Source: Gammaproteobacteria bacterium (GTDB taxonomy: Bacteria > Pseudomonadota > Gammaproteobacteria > Pseudomonadales > Azotimanducaceae_A). From it: a stretch of DNA of 16,975 bases. The notes beneath the pieces are model-generated. The model was not told where the DNA came from. It did no database searches and saw nothing but the letters and a program-made list of their open reading frames with translations. The position numbers and the translations under genes were made by a program. This document shows, piece after piece, positions 1-9,158 of this stretch; the first letter of the stretch is position 1, and every line of letters begins with the position of its first letter. Location: positions 1-16,975 of the forward strand of contig JAPPKV010000459.1 in assembly GCA_028819775.1 (NCBI GenBank), in the 5' to 3' direction.

Positions 1-888
1 GATGTCGACGACCTGCGCAAGGCACTCGGCGCGGAGCGGGTGAACCTCTACGGTGCCAGCTACGGTTCCCATCTGGGTTTGGCGGTTCTGCGGCTTCACG
101 ACGAACATGTCGACCGGGCGATCCTCTGCCTTGTCGAAGGGCCGGACGATACGCACAAGCTGCCGGACAACGTGGATCGACATTTCCTTCATCTCGCTGA
201 CCTCGCGCGGGCCGATGCGAATCTCGACGCCGCGTGCAACGACCTCTTCGGCGAATTCGCGGCAGTGCTCGACGAGCTCGAACGGTCACCGGCCGAAGGC
301 AATTTGAAAGGCGTCGAGAACCCAGTCCCGATTGGCAAGTTCGGCCTGCAGTGCGTGCTGGGGAACGCACTCGGCAGCACCCGAGCCATGGGGGGCCTGC
401 CGGGATTCGCTCGCCAGCTTCAGCGTCGGGACTACGCGGCCCTGGTTCGGCGGTTCGACCGGTGGCGGGTCAATTCAACGGTCCACGGCATGATGCTCGC
501 CATGGACCATGCCGCCGGTGCGAGCCCGGGACGCACTCGCCGGATCGAGGTGGAACGCACGGATGCCTTGCTCGACGACAGCTTCAACCTGCCGTTCCCG
601 TTCATCGGCCGTGAGCTAGGCATCACTGAACTCGATGATGCGTTTCGTACTCCCGTGCAATCCGATACGCCCACGTTGTTTTGCGCGGGGACGCTGGACG
701 GGCGCACGCCGGTGTCGAATGCAGAGGCTGCATTGTGTGGGTTCCCGAACGGTCAACTCGTCGTGGTCGAGGGAATGGGCCACGAGGAACCGACGGTACT
801 GCTGGACGCGCAGGTGGGGTTTCTGAAAGGCGACGAGATACGCGTTGACCGCCTGATGATCCCCTTCGCGTTCGATGCCGTCGTGTAG
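1..888 (+). CDS. Alpha/beta hydrolase, proline iminopeptidase/TAP-like (5' partial)
   Basis: The frame is open from the first base, so the gene begins upstream of the window and only the last 295 codons are seen. The nucleophile elbow GASYG lies at visible residues 18-22, with the catalytic Ser at residue 20. The acid is probably the Asp of TLDGRTP (residue 233) and the base the His of GMGHEE (residue 261). Their order and spacing fit the alpha/beta-hydrolase fold. The lead-in DVDDLRKALG and the C-terminal TAP-like layout resemble S33-family exported peptidases that remove N-terminal or C-terminal residues from short peptides; the true substrate is unknown. The missing N-terminus would hold the oxyanion loop and any signal peptide. 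An internal GTG at 40 is not a credible start because it lies just before the elbow. It is not obviously linked in function to the genes downstream. Confidence 0.85.
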   Translation, partial: DVDDLRKALGAERVNLYGASYGSHLGLAVLRLHDEHVDRAILCLVEGPDDTHKLPDNVDRHFLHLADLARADANLDAACNDLFGEFAAVLDELERSPAEGNLKGVENPVPIGKFGLQCVLGNALGSTRAMGGLPGFARQLQRRDYAALVRRFDRWRVNSTVHGMMLAMDHAAGASPGRTRRIEVERTDALLDDSFNLPFPFIGRELGITELDDAFRTPVQSDTPTLFCAGTLDGRTPVSNAEAALCGFPNGQLVVVEGMGHEEPTVLLDAQVGFLKGDEIRVDRLMIPFAFDAVV

Positions 889-920
889 TCGACCAGCGCC
901 CTTAATCGACAACAATCCAC

Positions 921-951
921 CAATCCTAGGCCGTCAATCCTCCGCTATATT
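921..951 (+). promoter_or_regulatory. Possible promoter -10 region upstream of the GHKL operon
   Basis: The 62-base gap between the hydrolase and the GHKL operon contains TATATT at 946-951, similar to a sigma-70 -10 box. No convincing -35 hexamer stands 16-18 bases upstream. If this is a promoter, transcription would begin near 958, making ATG 972 or 993 the start of the next gene rather than TTG 951. No terminator hairpin separates the hydrolase from the operon, so read-through from upstream is also possible. Confidence 0.2.
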
Positions 952-971
952 TGGCAGTCACTCCGAGCCTC

Positions 972-2942
972 ATGAAACAAACACCAACGAGGATGCATTT
1001 GCCCGACGTTGATGTCCGGCCAAACGCCGGAATCGTCCGCAACCCGGTCGACGAGATCAAGGCAATCCAGAGCCTGCTGGCCGATGTCTACAAGGATGCG
1101 GGCGATGGACGCACATTGTTCCGGGAACTGGTCCAGAACGCTGACGATGCTGGCGCCACACAACTTGAACTCGTGGTGTTGGAACGCGGCTGGCCCGATG
1201 CGCAAAACAGCCTCCTACGAGGTCCCGCGCTTCTGGTGGTAAACGACGGGAGCTTCCCCGAAAAGGACCGGGCGGCATTGCACAAAGCCATTGGCGGTGG
1301 GAAGGAGGACGATGTCGGCAAGATCGGGACGTTCGGCATTGGTCTGAAGAGCGCCTTCCACATCTGTGAGGCGTTCCTTTACATTGGTGCCGAGAATTCC
1401 CATTGGCGGGCCGGCGTGTTGAACCCGTGGACCGGCACGGGAGAGAACAGGGACGAGGATCCTCTTCATCCAGACTGGAATGAGGTCGATGCCGAGCAGC
1501 TCCGGTCCGTAGCGGCGGATCTATTTGGCAAGAAGGGGAACGGCTTGCTGCTATGGATTCCGCTGCGTCGTCATGAACATCTGGATCGTGGAGCCAAGGG
1601 TGGGCGATACGGGCTGCGCGAACACTGCCCTGCGCCGGACGATCTCTGCGCTTGGTTCGGACGTTCTGCACCCCCTACCTTGCTGCTGGCCCAGTGCGGG
1701 CATCTCCGAACCATCGAGACGGCTCGCACGGCAAGGCTGGAGGGCCTGCACGGTCGCACGAAGCTCGTGCACGTCGATCGCCAGACCACGAGTTGGGTGG
1801 GACGGCATCGGGATGATAGCAGTGGGGTGCCCAGCCAGGTCTTTGCAGGCGAGATTGAGTCCAACGAACGAAACTGGTCCGTCAACACGTCGACCAGGAA
1901 TGCGCCGACGAGCGACTCCCGCCCAACTACGACTAAGGAGAGAGTCTGGTCCGTCGTCGGAATAGAAGCTCTCGGCAGTGAATACCTCCGACAGTTGCGG
2001 TTGCAGCCCGGATGGCCGCAATCTTCACAGTGGCAGAACGGTCGGCACGCCACGGTGCCGCGAAAAGCGCTCGCTCACGCCGCAGTCACCGTACTGCGGC
2101 CTAACGTCACCGACGCCGAACTGTTGGGAACACGTCTTCGCTGGGCCGTGTTCCTCCCGCTAGACGACGACCCCGAGCCGAGGAACGGCGCGGTCGTCCA
2201 CCGCGAAGGTTCGTCGCCCGCCTGGGAGGTCATCTTGCACGGCTACTTCTGGCCTTCCCAAGACCGCAGGTCAATTCCCGGCATCACTGACGACATGGGC
2301 GTTGCCGCAAGTGCTGACGACATGCGCGTGCGTTGGAATCGGGCATTGTGCGAACGGTTGCTCCTTCCATTGCTACCACGTGCCTTCGCAGAAGCGGCTG
2401 GCCCGGTGGAGGAACACGTAGCACGGCGGCTCCTCAGCGCGGTCGTCCGCTCAAGCATCGTCAAGGATTCCTTGGATTTTGTCAGGCGGCTTCATTGGCT
2501 CTTGCCCGTAATTGCCGAGCACGGCGTCCAATGGAAGGCAATTGACGCGGATGCTTGTCGCGTTTTGTCGATCCCCAATTGGAGTGAGGCGCCGGTCGCC
2601 GTTCGCCGACAATTCGTTGCGAGTGGCAGTGAACGGACGGGCGATCTTGTGTTCATTGACCACAATGCGCCTGCGTTCGTGGGCGAACTCGATGACTGGC
2701 CCGCAAGTCAGCTCGAGTCCCTCCTGAACTGCATTGCGGGCAACGAGTTCGGGACTCCGCAATCTCTACGTTGGCTCCGAGGGGTTCTCCGTCATGTTCT
2801 TGGCCCGGAGACCTGTCGCGAGGACGCTCGCGCCGACATAGTCGCCCAATGGCTCGCGGGACACATTGGGGACGGTGCGTTTCTCCACACGACGCAACGT
2901 TCTGCCTCGCGAGAGTCGCGCGACGAGCTACGGCAAGCGTAG
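972..2942 (+). CDS. Sacsin-type GHKL ATPase, N-terminal segment of a split giant protein
   Basis: This segment encodes 656 residues from ATG 972. TTG 951 would add seven residues and ATG 993 would remove seven; none has a strong ribosome binding site. A sacsin/HSP90-like ATPase domain fills about residues 25-240. Its N box is ELVQNADDA (52-60), with the catalytic-type Glu 52 and Mg-binding Asn 56. The second motif is NDGSF (91-95). The glycine-rich box is GTFGIGLKSAFHI (119-131). The Asp usual in the DxGxG motif is Asn here, as in other sacsin-type proteins. Residues after about 250 are helical and match no domain I recognise. The frame ends in TAG at 2940-2942 and continues, still in frame, into the next ORF. 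I infer this is the front of one large ATPase; it might also be a separate subunit. A role in DNA defence is inferred from its neighbours. Confidence 0.85.
   Translation: MKQTPTRMHLPDVDVRPNAGIVRNPVDEIKAIQSLLADVYKDAGDGRTLFRELVQNADDAGATQLELVVLERGWPDAQNSLLRGPALLVVNDGSFPEKDRAALHKAIGGGKEDDVGKIGTFGIGLKSAFHICEAFLYIGAENSHWRAGVLNPWTGTGENRDEDPLHPDWNEVDAEQLRSVAADLFGKKGNGLLLWIPLRRHEHLDRGAKGGRYGLREHCPAPDDLCAWFGRSAPPTLLLAQCGHLRTIETARTARLEGLHGRTKLVHVDRQTTSWVGRHRDDSSGVPSQVFAGEIESNERNWSVNTSTRNAPTSDSRPTTTKERVWSVVGIEALGSEYLRQLRLQPGWPQSSQWQNGRHATVPRKALAHAAVTVLRPNVTDAELLGTRLRWAVFLPLDDDPEPRNGAVVHREGSSPAWEVILHGYFWPSQDRRSIPGITDDMGVAASADDMRVRWNRALCERLLLPLLPRAFAEAAGPVEEHVARRLLSAVVRSSIVKDSLDFVRRLHWLLPVIAEHGVQWKAIDADACRVLSIPNWSEAPVAVRRQFVASGSERTGDLVFIDHNAPAFVGELDDWPASQLESLLNCIAGNEFGTPQSLRWLRGVLRHVLGPETCREDARADIVAQWLAGHIGDGAFLHTTQRSASRESRDELRQA
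2940..2942 (+). other. In-frame TAG splitting a likely single giant ORF
   Basis: The TAG is followed in the same frame by CGA GAC CTC TGT GAG, then GTG at 2958 and 2,062 further sense codons. The protein reads ESRDELRQA-stop-RDLCEVLPKAWLVG, a smooth amphipathic helical sequence on both sides. No clear Shine-Dalgarno sequence precedes GTG 2958; a GAG directly abuts it. A TGG, CAG, GAG or AAG codon one base change away would restore a 2,700-residue ORF. The cause may be mutation, sequencing error, suppression or a true gene split. No selenocysteine or pyrrolysine insertion signal is recognised. Confidence 0.8.
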
Positions 2943-2957
2943 CGAGACCTCTGTGAG

Positions 2958-5900
2958 GTGTTGCCGAAGGCTTGGCTAGTCGGAACGCTCGTGGACACCC
3001 AACAGGCTGTTGCCGAGCTCGCCTCTGAACATGCGATTGGCAAAGGGCTGTTCCCGGTACCGTTCGGAAGCCGCGAAAGTGAGTCGCAGTCGGACCACCG
3101 GCCTGACCAGCAACGTTTGGATCTCGCGCTGTCTACCCTAGGGCGTCGGCTGGAAGCGGAAGGCGATTCCGAGCGCGTGCGACACTCTCGGTTGCTCCTC
3201 GCCGAGGTACTGCTTGCCAAACGAGACGAACGTCCCTTGGGCGATCTGGCCGTATTGCCATTATTGCGAGCGATGAGATCGCCGGGAGACCGCGAGGACG
3301 CGTGGACCATCGCCCAGTTGCGCCGCCAAATCGAGAACCGCCGAGTATTCGTCAATCCAATTTCGGACGTCTCGGACTACGAGGAGTCGGACGGAACCCA
3401 GGCCGAACGGCCTTCGGATCCGAAACGGGCCGTCACGGAACTCGCGAAGGCCCTCGACGTAGCCCTCTGGATGGTGAACGGCGAGGTCGTGGCATCAATC
3501 AATGTCGATGTGCCGTCACCGGTGCCCGAGGCTTTGGCCGACTCGGTCAACCGGGTCGAGTCGTTCGGCAATCCCACGCATCGCAAAGCCGTATTGATAC
3601 GGCTCGCGCCAAACATTTCCCTTAACGCCAATGTTCGCCTTGCTGCACGAGCACTCCTTGCAGGGCGCGGTGCGAAAGTCGTCGGACAGCATGCGGAGCT
3701 GTTCCACGCACGCACCGAGAACGGTCGAGCACTGTCGATTCTGCTGCGCCTGCTCGACCGGTCGTGGTGTGCCGTTCACGGAAAGTTGGTCGAATCACTC
3801 TCACATGAGGTTCTTGATGCCCTTTACGTCACTCCGGTCGATCACGAAGCGCTGCATCGCCTGCTCGCCGACTGCCTAAACAAGCCCGTGGATTGGACCG
3901 GGCTGAGCGACACAGAAGCGCTGCAGATGCTCGAAGGCTTGTACGGCGTAACGAATGAGGAGCTTCAACGTTGGCGTGCGATGCCGCTGCATCGGGGGGT
4001 TGACGGAACACGTGGGCCGATCGGCCACGGAACAAGGCGTTCGACGGGAACGACCGGCGAATTCCGTCTGCCGCCAGAACTCGAAGCGGAAGTACGTCTC
4101 CTAGACCCAGAATCCCAGGTCGCCCAGCTCTACGACTCCGTTCCTGAGATGAATCGTAACGGCCTCCTGCAGCTCATGTTGGAAGAATCGCGCCCATGGC
4201 GTTTCGCCGAAAAGATCGTGCGCGTCGTTCGCGGTTCCGACGGGCAGGTGTTGATGCCGCAAGATGGCGAGTTGCGAGAATTGCTCAGACACAGTCTTTG
4301 GCTGCCCCAGCGTGAAGGATGCGCCCTAGCACCGGACTCAGTACTGCTTGCTCCAGAGGAACTGCTGGATGTCGTTGCTGGTCTGGCTGCGGTCGGTGTC
4401 TTCGGCGAGAAGCGGCTTCCCGCAGCCATCGACGCACGGATTTGGAGGTTCGCAGAGCCTGTCGTTCGAGAGATTCTCGGGCGCGCGAGTCGCGAACGGC
4501 AAGTTCAAAGGATGATCGACGCCTTGGATTCCGATCAGGTCGCGCAGGTAGGTGGGAGTGCGTGGCTTGTCGTGACTAATCCCGCGCTGGTAGGCGCTTC
4601 ACTAATCGAAGACGTTTTTGAGACGAGACTCGCCACCAGCCATCCCGGCTGGAGACTCGTGCACACCGTCGCGCGTGTCTTGCGGCATGGGGAGAGCGGG
4701 ATTCGAGATGCTACCGAAACGCTCGTTCAGCTAGCACGGACCCTCCATGGTCCGATCCTTCCGGATCGTCAGATTGAAGTGCTAAAGAGCCTCGCCGGTG
4801 CCAGACCGGCAAAGGACACCCCCAGCGGACGCCTCTTCCGTCAGTATCTGGAGTGGTTTGTGGGAGCGAACGGTTTTTTGACATGCGTTCTTCCAGAGTT
4901 GGACCTGCCGACGCAAGACGGCAACTGGCATGTCAGCCGAGATGTCGCAAGAACGGAAACCGGCGTCGCGCGACGGCACCGATTGATTCCGGAGCTTCGC
5001 CCCATTCTCAAATTGGGCGGTGACGATCCGGTCCCTCATGCGAAGAGCGCTGAGAGCCACCCGGCTCGGACCGGGTTGGACGTGCTAGAGGCCTACTTCG
5101 AGCCTTGGAGGGGTCGGGTGCCACATGGTGCGGTGGGGGCCTTCCTGAGTTTGTTGGGGAACGGTCTGCGGAATGCGATTGGGAATCTCGCCGAGCAATG
5201 GCTTGGGGAGGACGTTGCCATCGAGCCGATAGAGGGATTCGATCGCAGCGCCGTCAGCGTTTGGGTTTCGTCCCAGGTCGCGCACGGTGATCGCGTGAAC
5301 GCTGTGAACGTCCTCGGATCGTGGGTGGAGATGGAGGCCGAAGCCGACAGCCACACGCTGTTTGCGATCGATCCGGTTCGGCGCCCGCCGTCGCAATACT
5401 CGGCGCTTTCGCCGCTCGGCGCTTTCTGGGAAGTCTCTCTCCGGGTTGTCGAACCGCAGCGCCACTCGAGAGATGAACTCATGCGGCTGCTCCGCGGCAC
5501 CGTCGAGAGATGGGCTTCCGCATACCTCGGGCTGCCCCGGGAACAGGTGAATGCCTGGTGGTCTCGATGGGGCAAGGGTTCTCAAGCGGACCTTGGTCCC
5601 GTCCTCGCATCCATCAAGGCACACCTACCGCTGACCCTTCAGCATCTCGATGTGAAGGAGAACGCACAACTCCAAGAGGGCGTCAGGAGAGCTGAACGAG
5701 CGCAAAGGCGGCGGGAGCAGGTGCCCTCTGAAGATGCGCTCAGAATCGAGAGAGATGCCCTGGACCGTTTGGCCGACCTCATCGAGGAGCCGCACCACCA
5801 AAAGTACTTGTGGAAGCGGATCAACGAGCTGATGCGACGGTATGGCTACGGCCGCGACAGCGTGTTGTTGGAGCTTGCGCAGAATGCCGACGACGCTCTC

Positions 5901-8900
5901 TCGGAAGCCGCTGAGATCCAGGGTGGGCCGCTACCTTCCGCTTCTTGCCGTCTCTTGATTCGAGTGTACGAAGAAGATGACCGTAAAGTCACCGTGGATG
6001 TCATGCACTGGGGGCGCCCGATCAACGACACCGGCGGTGCCGCCTTTCCGACCGGGCGGGATCGTGCATGGGATCAGGATCTCTACTTCATGATGCTCAT
6101 GAATTTAAGCGGCAAGTCCGGCGAAAACCCGGGAGAATCCTCTCAGTCATCGACCACCGGCCGCTTTGGTCTCGGCTTCAAGTCCGTTCACCTCGTGTCT
6201 TCGTCCCCTTCTGTGGTCAGCGGCTTTCTCGCATTCTCCATTACCGGGGGGTTGTTGCCGCAGGAAAGACCTGTCCCCGAGGACGCTGACTCATGGATGA
6301 TCAGGGACCGCCAACCCACACTCGTTAGGCTGCCACTGCGCCGGGATGTCGACGCGCAGACTCTGATCAAGTCGCTGTTCCATCGCTTTGCTTACGCGCA
6401 TGTTCTGTTGCCGGTATTCTCGCGCCAAGTGCGGGAGGTCGTCGTGGAAGGCGGACCGCTACCTGGGGTCCATGTTTTCGCTGGAACTTCCATCGACGGT
6501 GCTCCCACGTGGTCAGTAGGTTCCGAGACCGGACTTCCCAACCATCCCGGTCGTTTTCGAATCCTTCGTTTCCGACCTGCGGATGCGGGACAGAAGGAGA
6601 TGGGTACCGCAGCGATTGCCCTCGGTCTGCGAGAGGGCGTTCCGACACCCTTCCGACGGGATGTACCGTTCCTCTGGAACGTCACGCCCACGAGCGAGAA
6701 CTGGGGGTGCGGATACGTCGTCAACGGGCCCTTCAAACTCGACCCCGGTCGAACTCATGTGTCGCTTGAAGATGACACGACCCTTCGTACCATCCGCCGC
6801 CTCGGAGAGGCGCTTGGCAGAGGCTTGATCGAGTTGACGGATGCACTAGTCGACCGAATAGAAGCGCCACGTAGTCCACTGGCCGCTCGCGGGAACTTCC
6901 CCTCGCTGCTCTGGCGGCTTCTCGCCTGTGGCCTGAACAACCCGGATGCACTACGCCAGGAGTTTCTCCTTGAGTTGCATGGGAACGGTCGTGGGCTGTC
7001 GGCCTGGATGGGCGCTTGCTCAGTTGTGCCATCGGGTCTTCCCGCGCCATTCCGCCCGACGCTCCCGCCATTGACGTCGGGTGTGCGCATTGAAGTTGCG
7101 AACGACGACTTTGATAACGACTTTTGCGCCATCCTCGCCAATATCGAAGACGAAAGCCTGGTGGCGTTGGTTGCCGAACGCTGCATCGTCTCGGCGGAAG
7201 TTGACCAACTTCTCCGTCCTCTTTGCAGCTCCGCGGATACGCAGGATGGCCGCATCGCGCCGGCACCGCTCCGCCCATCCGACCTCTTCGCGGAAACGGC
7301 AGAACGATGGGACCATTGTCTGACGCCGGAGCGGCTGCATGCATTGCGACCGATCAATGGTGGGGTCACCGGTAGCGCCGCTGGTGATTTCGCGGCGTAC
7401 CATCGGGTAGGCGTAACTTGGTGCCGCACACTCAAAGCGCGGGCAGTGGACGGAAGTCTTCAGCCACTAAGGAATCTACTGCTCCAAGATGCGCCCGGCT
7501 TGTTGGACCAAACTGACGCGTATGGAAACGACGAGCCGCTTCGGGCTGCTTTCGCTCCCGCTGATCGGCTGCTCGATCCGGCGTACATCGAACGAAACGA
7601 AGATCAGCGGGTCTTCCAGTGGCTCCGAGTGCAGCATCGCGTCGACGCCGCCATGATGGCGGAATGGTGCAGGGAGCTTTCCGAGGACCGCCACGCCGCA
7701 GCAATCCAATACCTGCTACACGGCGAACTCGGATCGGGCGTTTTGCAGCGTCTTGTCCCGACCGTGCATCGACCGCGGTGGCTTCGAGAGTATGACGTCG
7801 TTCGCCGAATGCTGGAGGACCAGTGTGAGGAATCCTGGCGTCGCCAATCACTGCTGGGTGCACTGTTTCCCGAAAATTTCCCGACGCCAGATCCTCAGCC
7901 AGACCAGAGCCAACGTGAGTCGGACGCGTTCTTTGAACAGCTGTTGAAATGGTGGGGCGACGACACTGTCCGCCACAAGGTGATCACGACCTACGAAAGA
8001 AACGTCTGGCCGGATTGGCTACGGCGACGCGGCATTGCAGAGGGTCTGCGAGCAGACTCCGTAGACCACTGGCTCTGCCTGCTTGTTCTGGGGGCGTGCA
8101 GGGGCCTTGGCCGTACCCAAGACCACCAGCATCGAAGCTTCCTCGAGTTGGCCCATAGCGAAGGTTGGTGGGCCGTGTTCAAGACGCCTGACGATGTCGG
8201 TGCATGGATGGGAGTACTGCGGACCTGGCAGGACGTCGCCTTAGCCAAGCTGACGTATCCGCGCTGGATGTCCCTGTTTCCGGCGATCTACCAAATCAGT
8301 CGGTTTCTGGACGTTTATGTCCGTTTGCTCAAATCGGCTGGACAACGTCCTGCACGTATGTATTCAGTCACTCGGCTACTTGCGCCACGTGTCGACGAAG
8401 CGCTTACGGGGGCAGGTACACATTTCGACGCGCCACCCGCACCGCTAAACATGGGTTTCCATTGGGTGCTTCGGGAACTCGTGCGGCTGGAAGTCATCGT
8501 GGGCGAGCAGCTCTTCCCCGATTGCTGGGTTCCATCCGAACAGGTTCTTCGTCTGCTTGGGGATCTCGGCCTTGACCGACCCGATGACGGCACGCCCAAC
8601 TCGCGGAAGGCACGGGCCATCTTCGACTTTTTGGCACCCAAGTTGGGTACAGAGACTCCGAATCTTCATCTCGCATTCGACATACCGCTACGGCATGTCG
8701 CGTCTAGCGAGGGCCTTCGGCGACGATTTGGGCTGGAAGCACCGGACAACCAAGCCGCAAGCGATGAGGGGCGCCATCGGACGAGTCGGGGCGAAATGGT
8801 CCGCTCGAAGTCGGAGGTCATAATTGCGAACGAACTCTTCGCCAAGGGCATCGAGTACGAGTACGAAGCTCATTTGACGCTCGCGGATGGCACATGGATA

Positions 8901-9149
8901 AGGCCAGATTTCACGATCCGGCGACCGGACGGTGTTAGCTGCTATTGGGAACACTTGGGGATGTTGGACGACCTACGCTACCGAAAGAAGTGGGAGGACA
9001 AACTTAAGAAGTATCGGCGGGCAGGAATCCTGCCAGTAGATGAAGGTCGTGGGCAGGCTGGGACGCTGTTCGTCACGCGAGACGATCAGGGAGGCATAGA
9101 CAGCCAAGAGATAACGAAAGTCATCAAGCATCTTTCGCGTTTCGCGTAG
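2958..9149 (+). CDS. Giant sacsin-like GHKL ATPase with C-terminal PD-(D/E)XK-like nuclease domain
   Basis: This ORF encodes 2,063 residues from GTG 2958. Residues 1 to about 890 are helical, rich in Leu and Arg, and match nothing I know. A charged, coiled-coil-like stretch spans about 900-960. A second sacsin-type GHKL domain follows: ELAQNADDA (972-980) with Glu 972 and Asn 976, MHWGRPIND (1016-1024), and GRFGLGFKSVHL (1068-1079). His 1017 replaces the usual Asp of DxGxG. Residues 1300-1900 are unassigned. The C-terminus (about 1945-2063) has RSKSEV with Glu 1953, RPDF with Asp 1984 and YWEHLGM with Glu 1998. This is the PD-(D/E)XK-like pattern also found at the ends of some UvrD-type and other large helicase proteins. 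It probably uses ATP-driven dimerisation to control cleavage of DNA. It is very likely the continuation of the ORF that ends at 2942, and it is co-transcribed with the helicase nine bases downstream. Confidence 0.88.
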   Translation: MLPKAWLVGTLVDTQQAVAELASEHAIGKGLFPVPFGSRESESQSDHRPDQQRLDLALSTLGRRLEAEGDSERVRHSRLLLAEVLLAKRDERPLGDLAVLPLLRAMRSPGDREDAWTIAQLRRQIENRRVFVNPISDVSDYEESDGTQAERPSDPKRAVTELAKALDVALWMVNGEVVASINVDVPSPVPEALADSVNRVESFGNPTHRKAVLIRLAPNISLNANVRLAARALLAGRGAKVVGQHAELFHARTENGRALSILLRLLDRSWCAVHGKLVESLSHEVLDALYVTPVDHEALHRLLADCLNKPVDWTGLSDTEALQMLEGLYGVTNEELQRWRAMPLHRGVDGTRGPIGHGTRRSTGTTGEFRLPPELEAEVRLLDPESQVAQLYDSVPEMNRNGLLQLMLEESRPWRFAEKIVRVVRGSDGQVLMPQDGELRELLRHSLWLPQREGCALAPDSVLLAPEELLDVVAGLAAVGVFGEKRLPAAIDARIWRFAEPVVREILGRASRERQVQRMIDALDSDQVAQVGGSAWLVVTNPALVGASLIEDVFETRLATSHPGWRLVHTVARVLRHGESGIRDATETLVQLARTLHGPILPDRQIEVLKSLAGARPAKDTPSGRLFRQYLEWFVGANGFLTCVLPELDLPTQDGNWHVSRDVARTETGVARRHRLIPELRPILKLGGDDPVPHAKSAESHPARTGLDVLEAYFEPWRGRVPHGAVGAFLSLLGNGLRNAIGNLAEQWLGEDVAIEPIEGFDRSAVSVWVSSQVAHGDRVNAVNVLGSWVEMEAEADSHTLFAIDPVRRPPSQYSALSPLGAFWEVSLRVVEPQRHSRDELMRLLRGTVERWASAYLGLPREQVNAWWSRWGKGSQADLGPVLASIKAHLPLTLQHLDVKENAQLQEGVRRAERAQRRREQVPSEDALRIERDALDRLADLIEEPHHQKYLWKRINELMRRYGYGRDSVLLELAQNADDALSEAAEIQGGPLPSASCRLLIRVYEEDDRKVTVDVMHWGRPINDTGGAAFPTGRDRAWDQDLYFMMLMNLSGKSGENPGESSQSSTTGRFGLGFKSVHLVSSSPSVVSGFLAFSITGGLLPQERPVPEDADSWMIRDRQPTLVRLPLRRDVDAQTLIKSLFHRFAYAHVLLPVFSRQVREVVVEGGPLPGVHVFAGTSIDGAPTWSVGSETGLPNHPGRFRILRFRPADAGQKEMGTAAIALGLREGVPTPFRRDVPFLWNVTPTSENWGCGYVVNGPFKLDPGRTHVSLEDDTTLRTIRRLGEALGRGLIELTDALVDRIEAPRSPLAARGNFPSLLWRLLACGLNNPDALRQEFLLELHGNGRGLSAWMGACSVVPSGLPAPFRPTLPPLTSGVRIEVANDDFDNDFCAILANIEDESLVALVAERCIVSAEVDQLLRPLCSSADTQDGRIAPAPLRPSDLFAETAERWDHCLTPERLHALRPINGGVTGSAAGDFAAYHRVGVTWCRTLKARAVDGSLQPLRNLLLQDAPGLLDQTDAYGNDEPLRAAFAPADRLLDPAYIERNEDQRVFQWLRVQHRVDAAMMAEWCRELSEDRHAAAIQYLLHGELGSGVLQRLVPTVHRPRWLREYDVVRRMLEDQCEESWRRQSLLGALFPENFPTPDPQPDQSQRESDAFFEQLLKWWGDDTVRHKVITTYERNVWPDWLRRRGIAEGLRADSVDHWLCLLVLGACRGLGRTQDHQHRSFLELAHSEGWWAVFKTPDDVGAWMGVLRTWQDVALAKLTYPRWMSLFPAIYQISRFLDVYVRLLKSAGQRPARMYSVTRLLAPRVDEALTGAGTHFDAPPAPLNMGFHWVLRELVRLEVIVGEQLFPDCWVPSEQVLRLLGDLGLDRPDDGTPNSRKARAIFDFLAPKLGTETPNLHLAFDIPLRHVASSEGLRRRFGLEAPDNQAASDEGRHRTSRGEMVRSKSEVIIANELFAKGIEYEYEAHLTLADGTWIRPDFTIRRPDGVSCYWEHLGMLDDLRYRKKWEDKLKKYRRAGILPVDEGRGQAGTLFVTRDDQGGIDSQEITKVIKHLSRFA

Positions 9150-9158
9150 GCTAGGGCG

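Noticed and set aside
40..42. GTG as the start of the hydrolase
   Set aside because: The frame is open to base 1 and the codon lies six residues before the catalytic serine, so it is internal.
1057..1671. 204-codon minus-strand open frame
   Set aside because: It is antisense to the first GHKL domain, with Arg/Pro/Ser-rich, low-order composition typical of GC-rich shadows.
5085..5624. 179-codon minus-strand open frame
   Set aside because: Antisense to the coding helical region, no start signal and no domain.
6733..7435. Two overlapping minus-strand open frames of over 200 codons
   Set aside because: They lie opposite the giant ATPase gene, have no recognisable motif, and are rich in Arg and Ser as expected for antisense frames.
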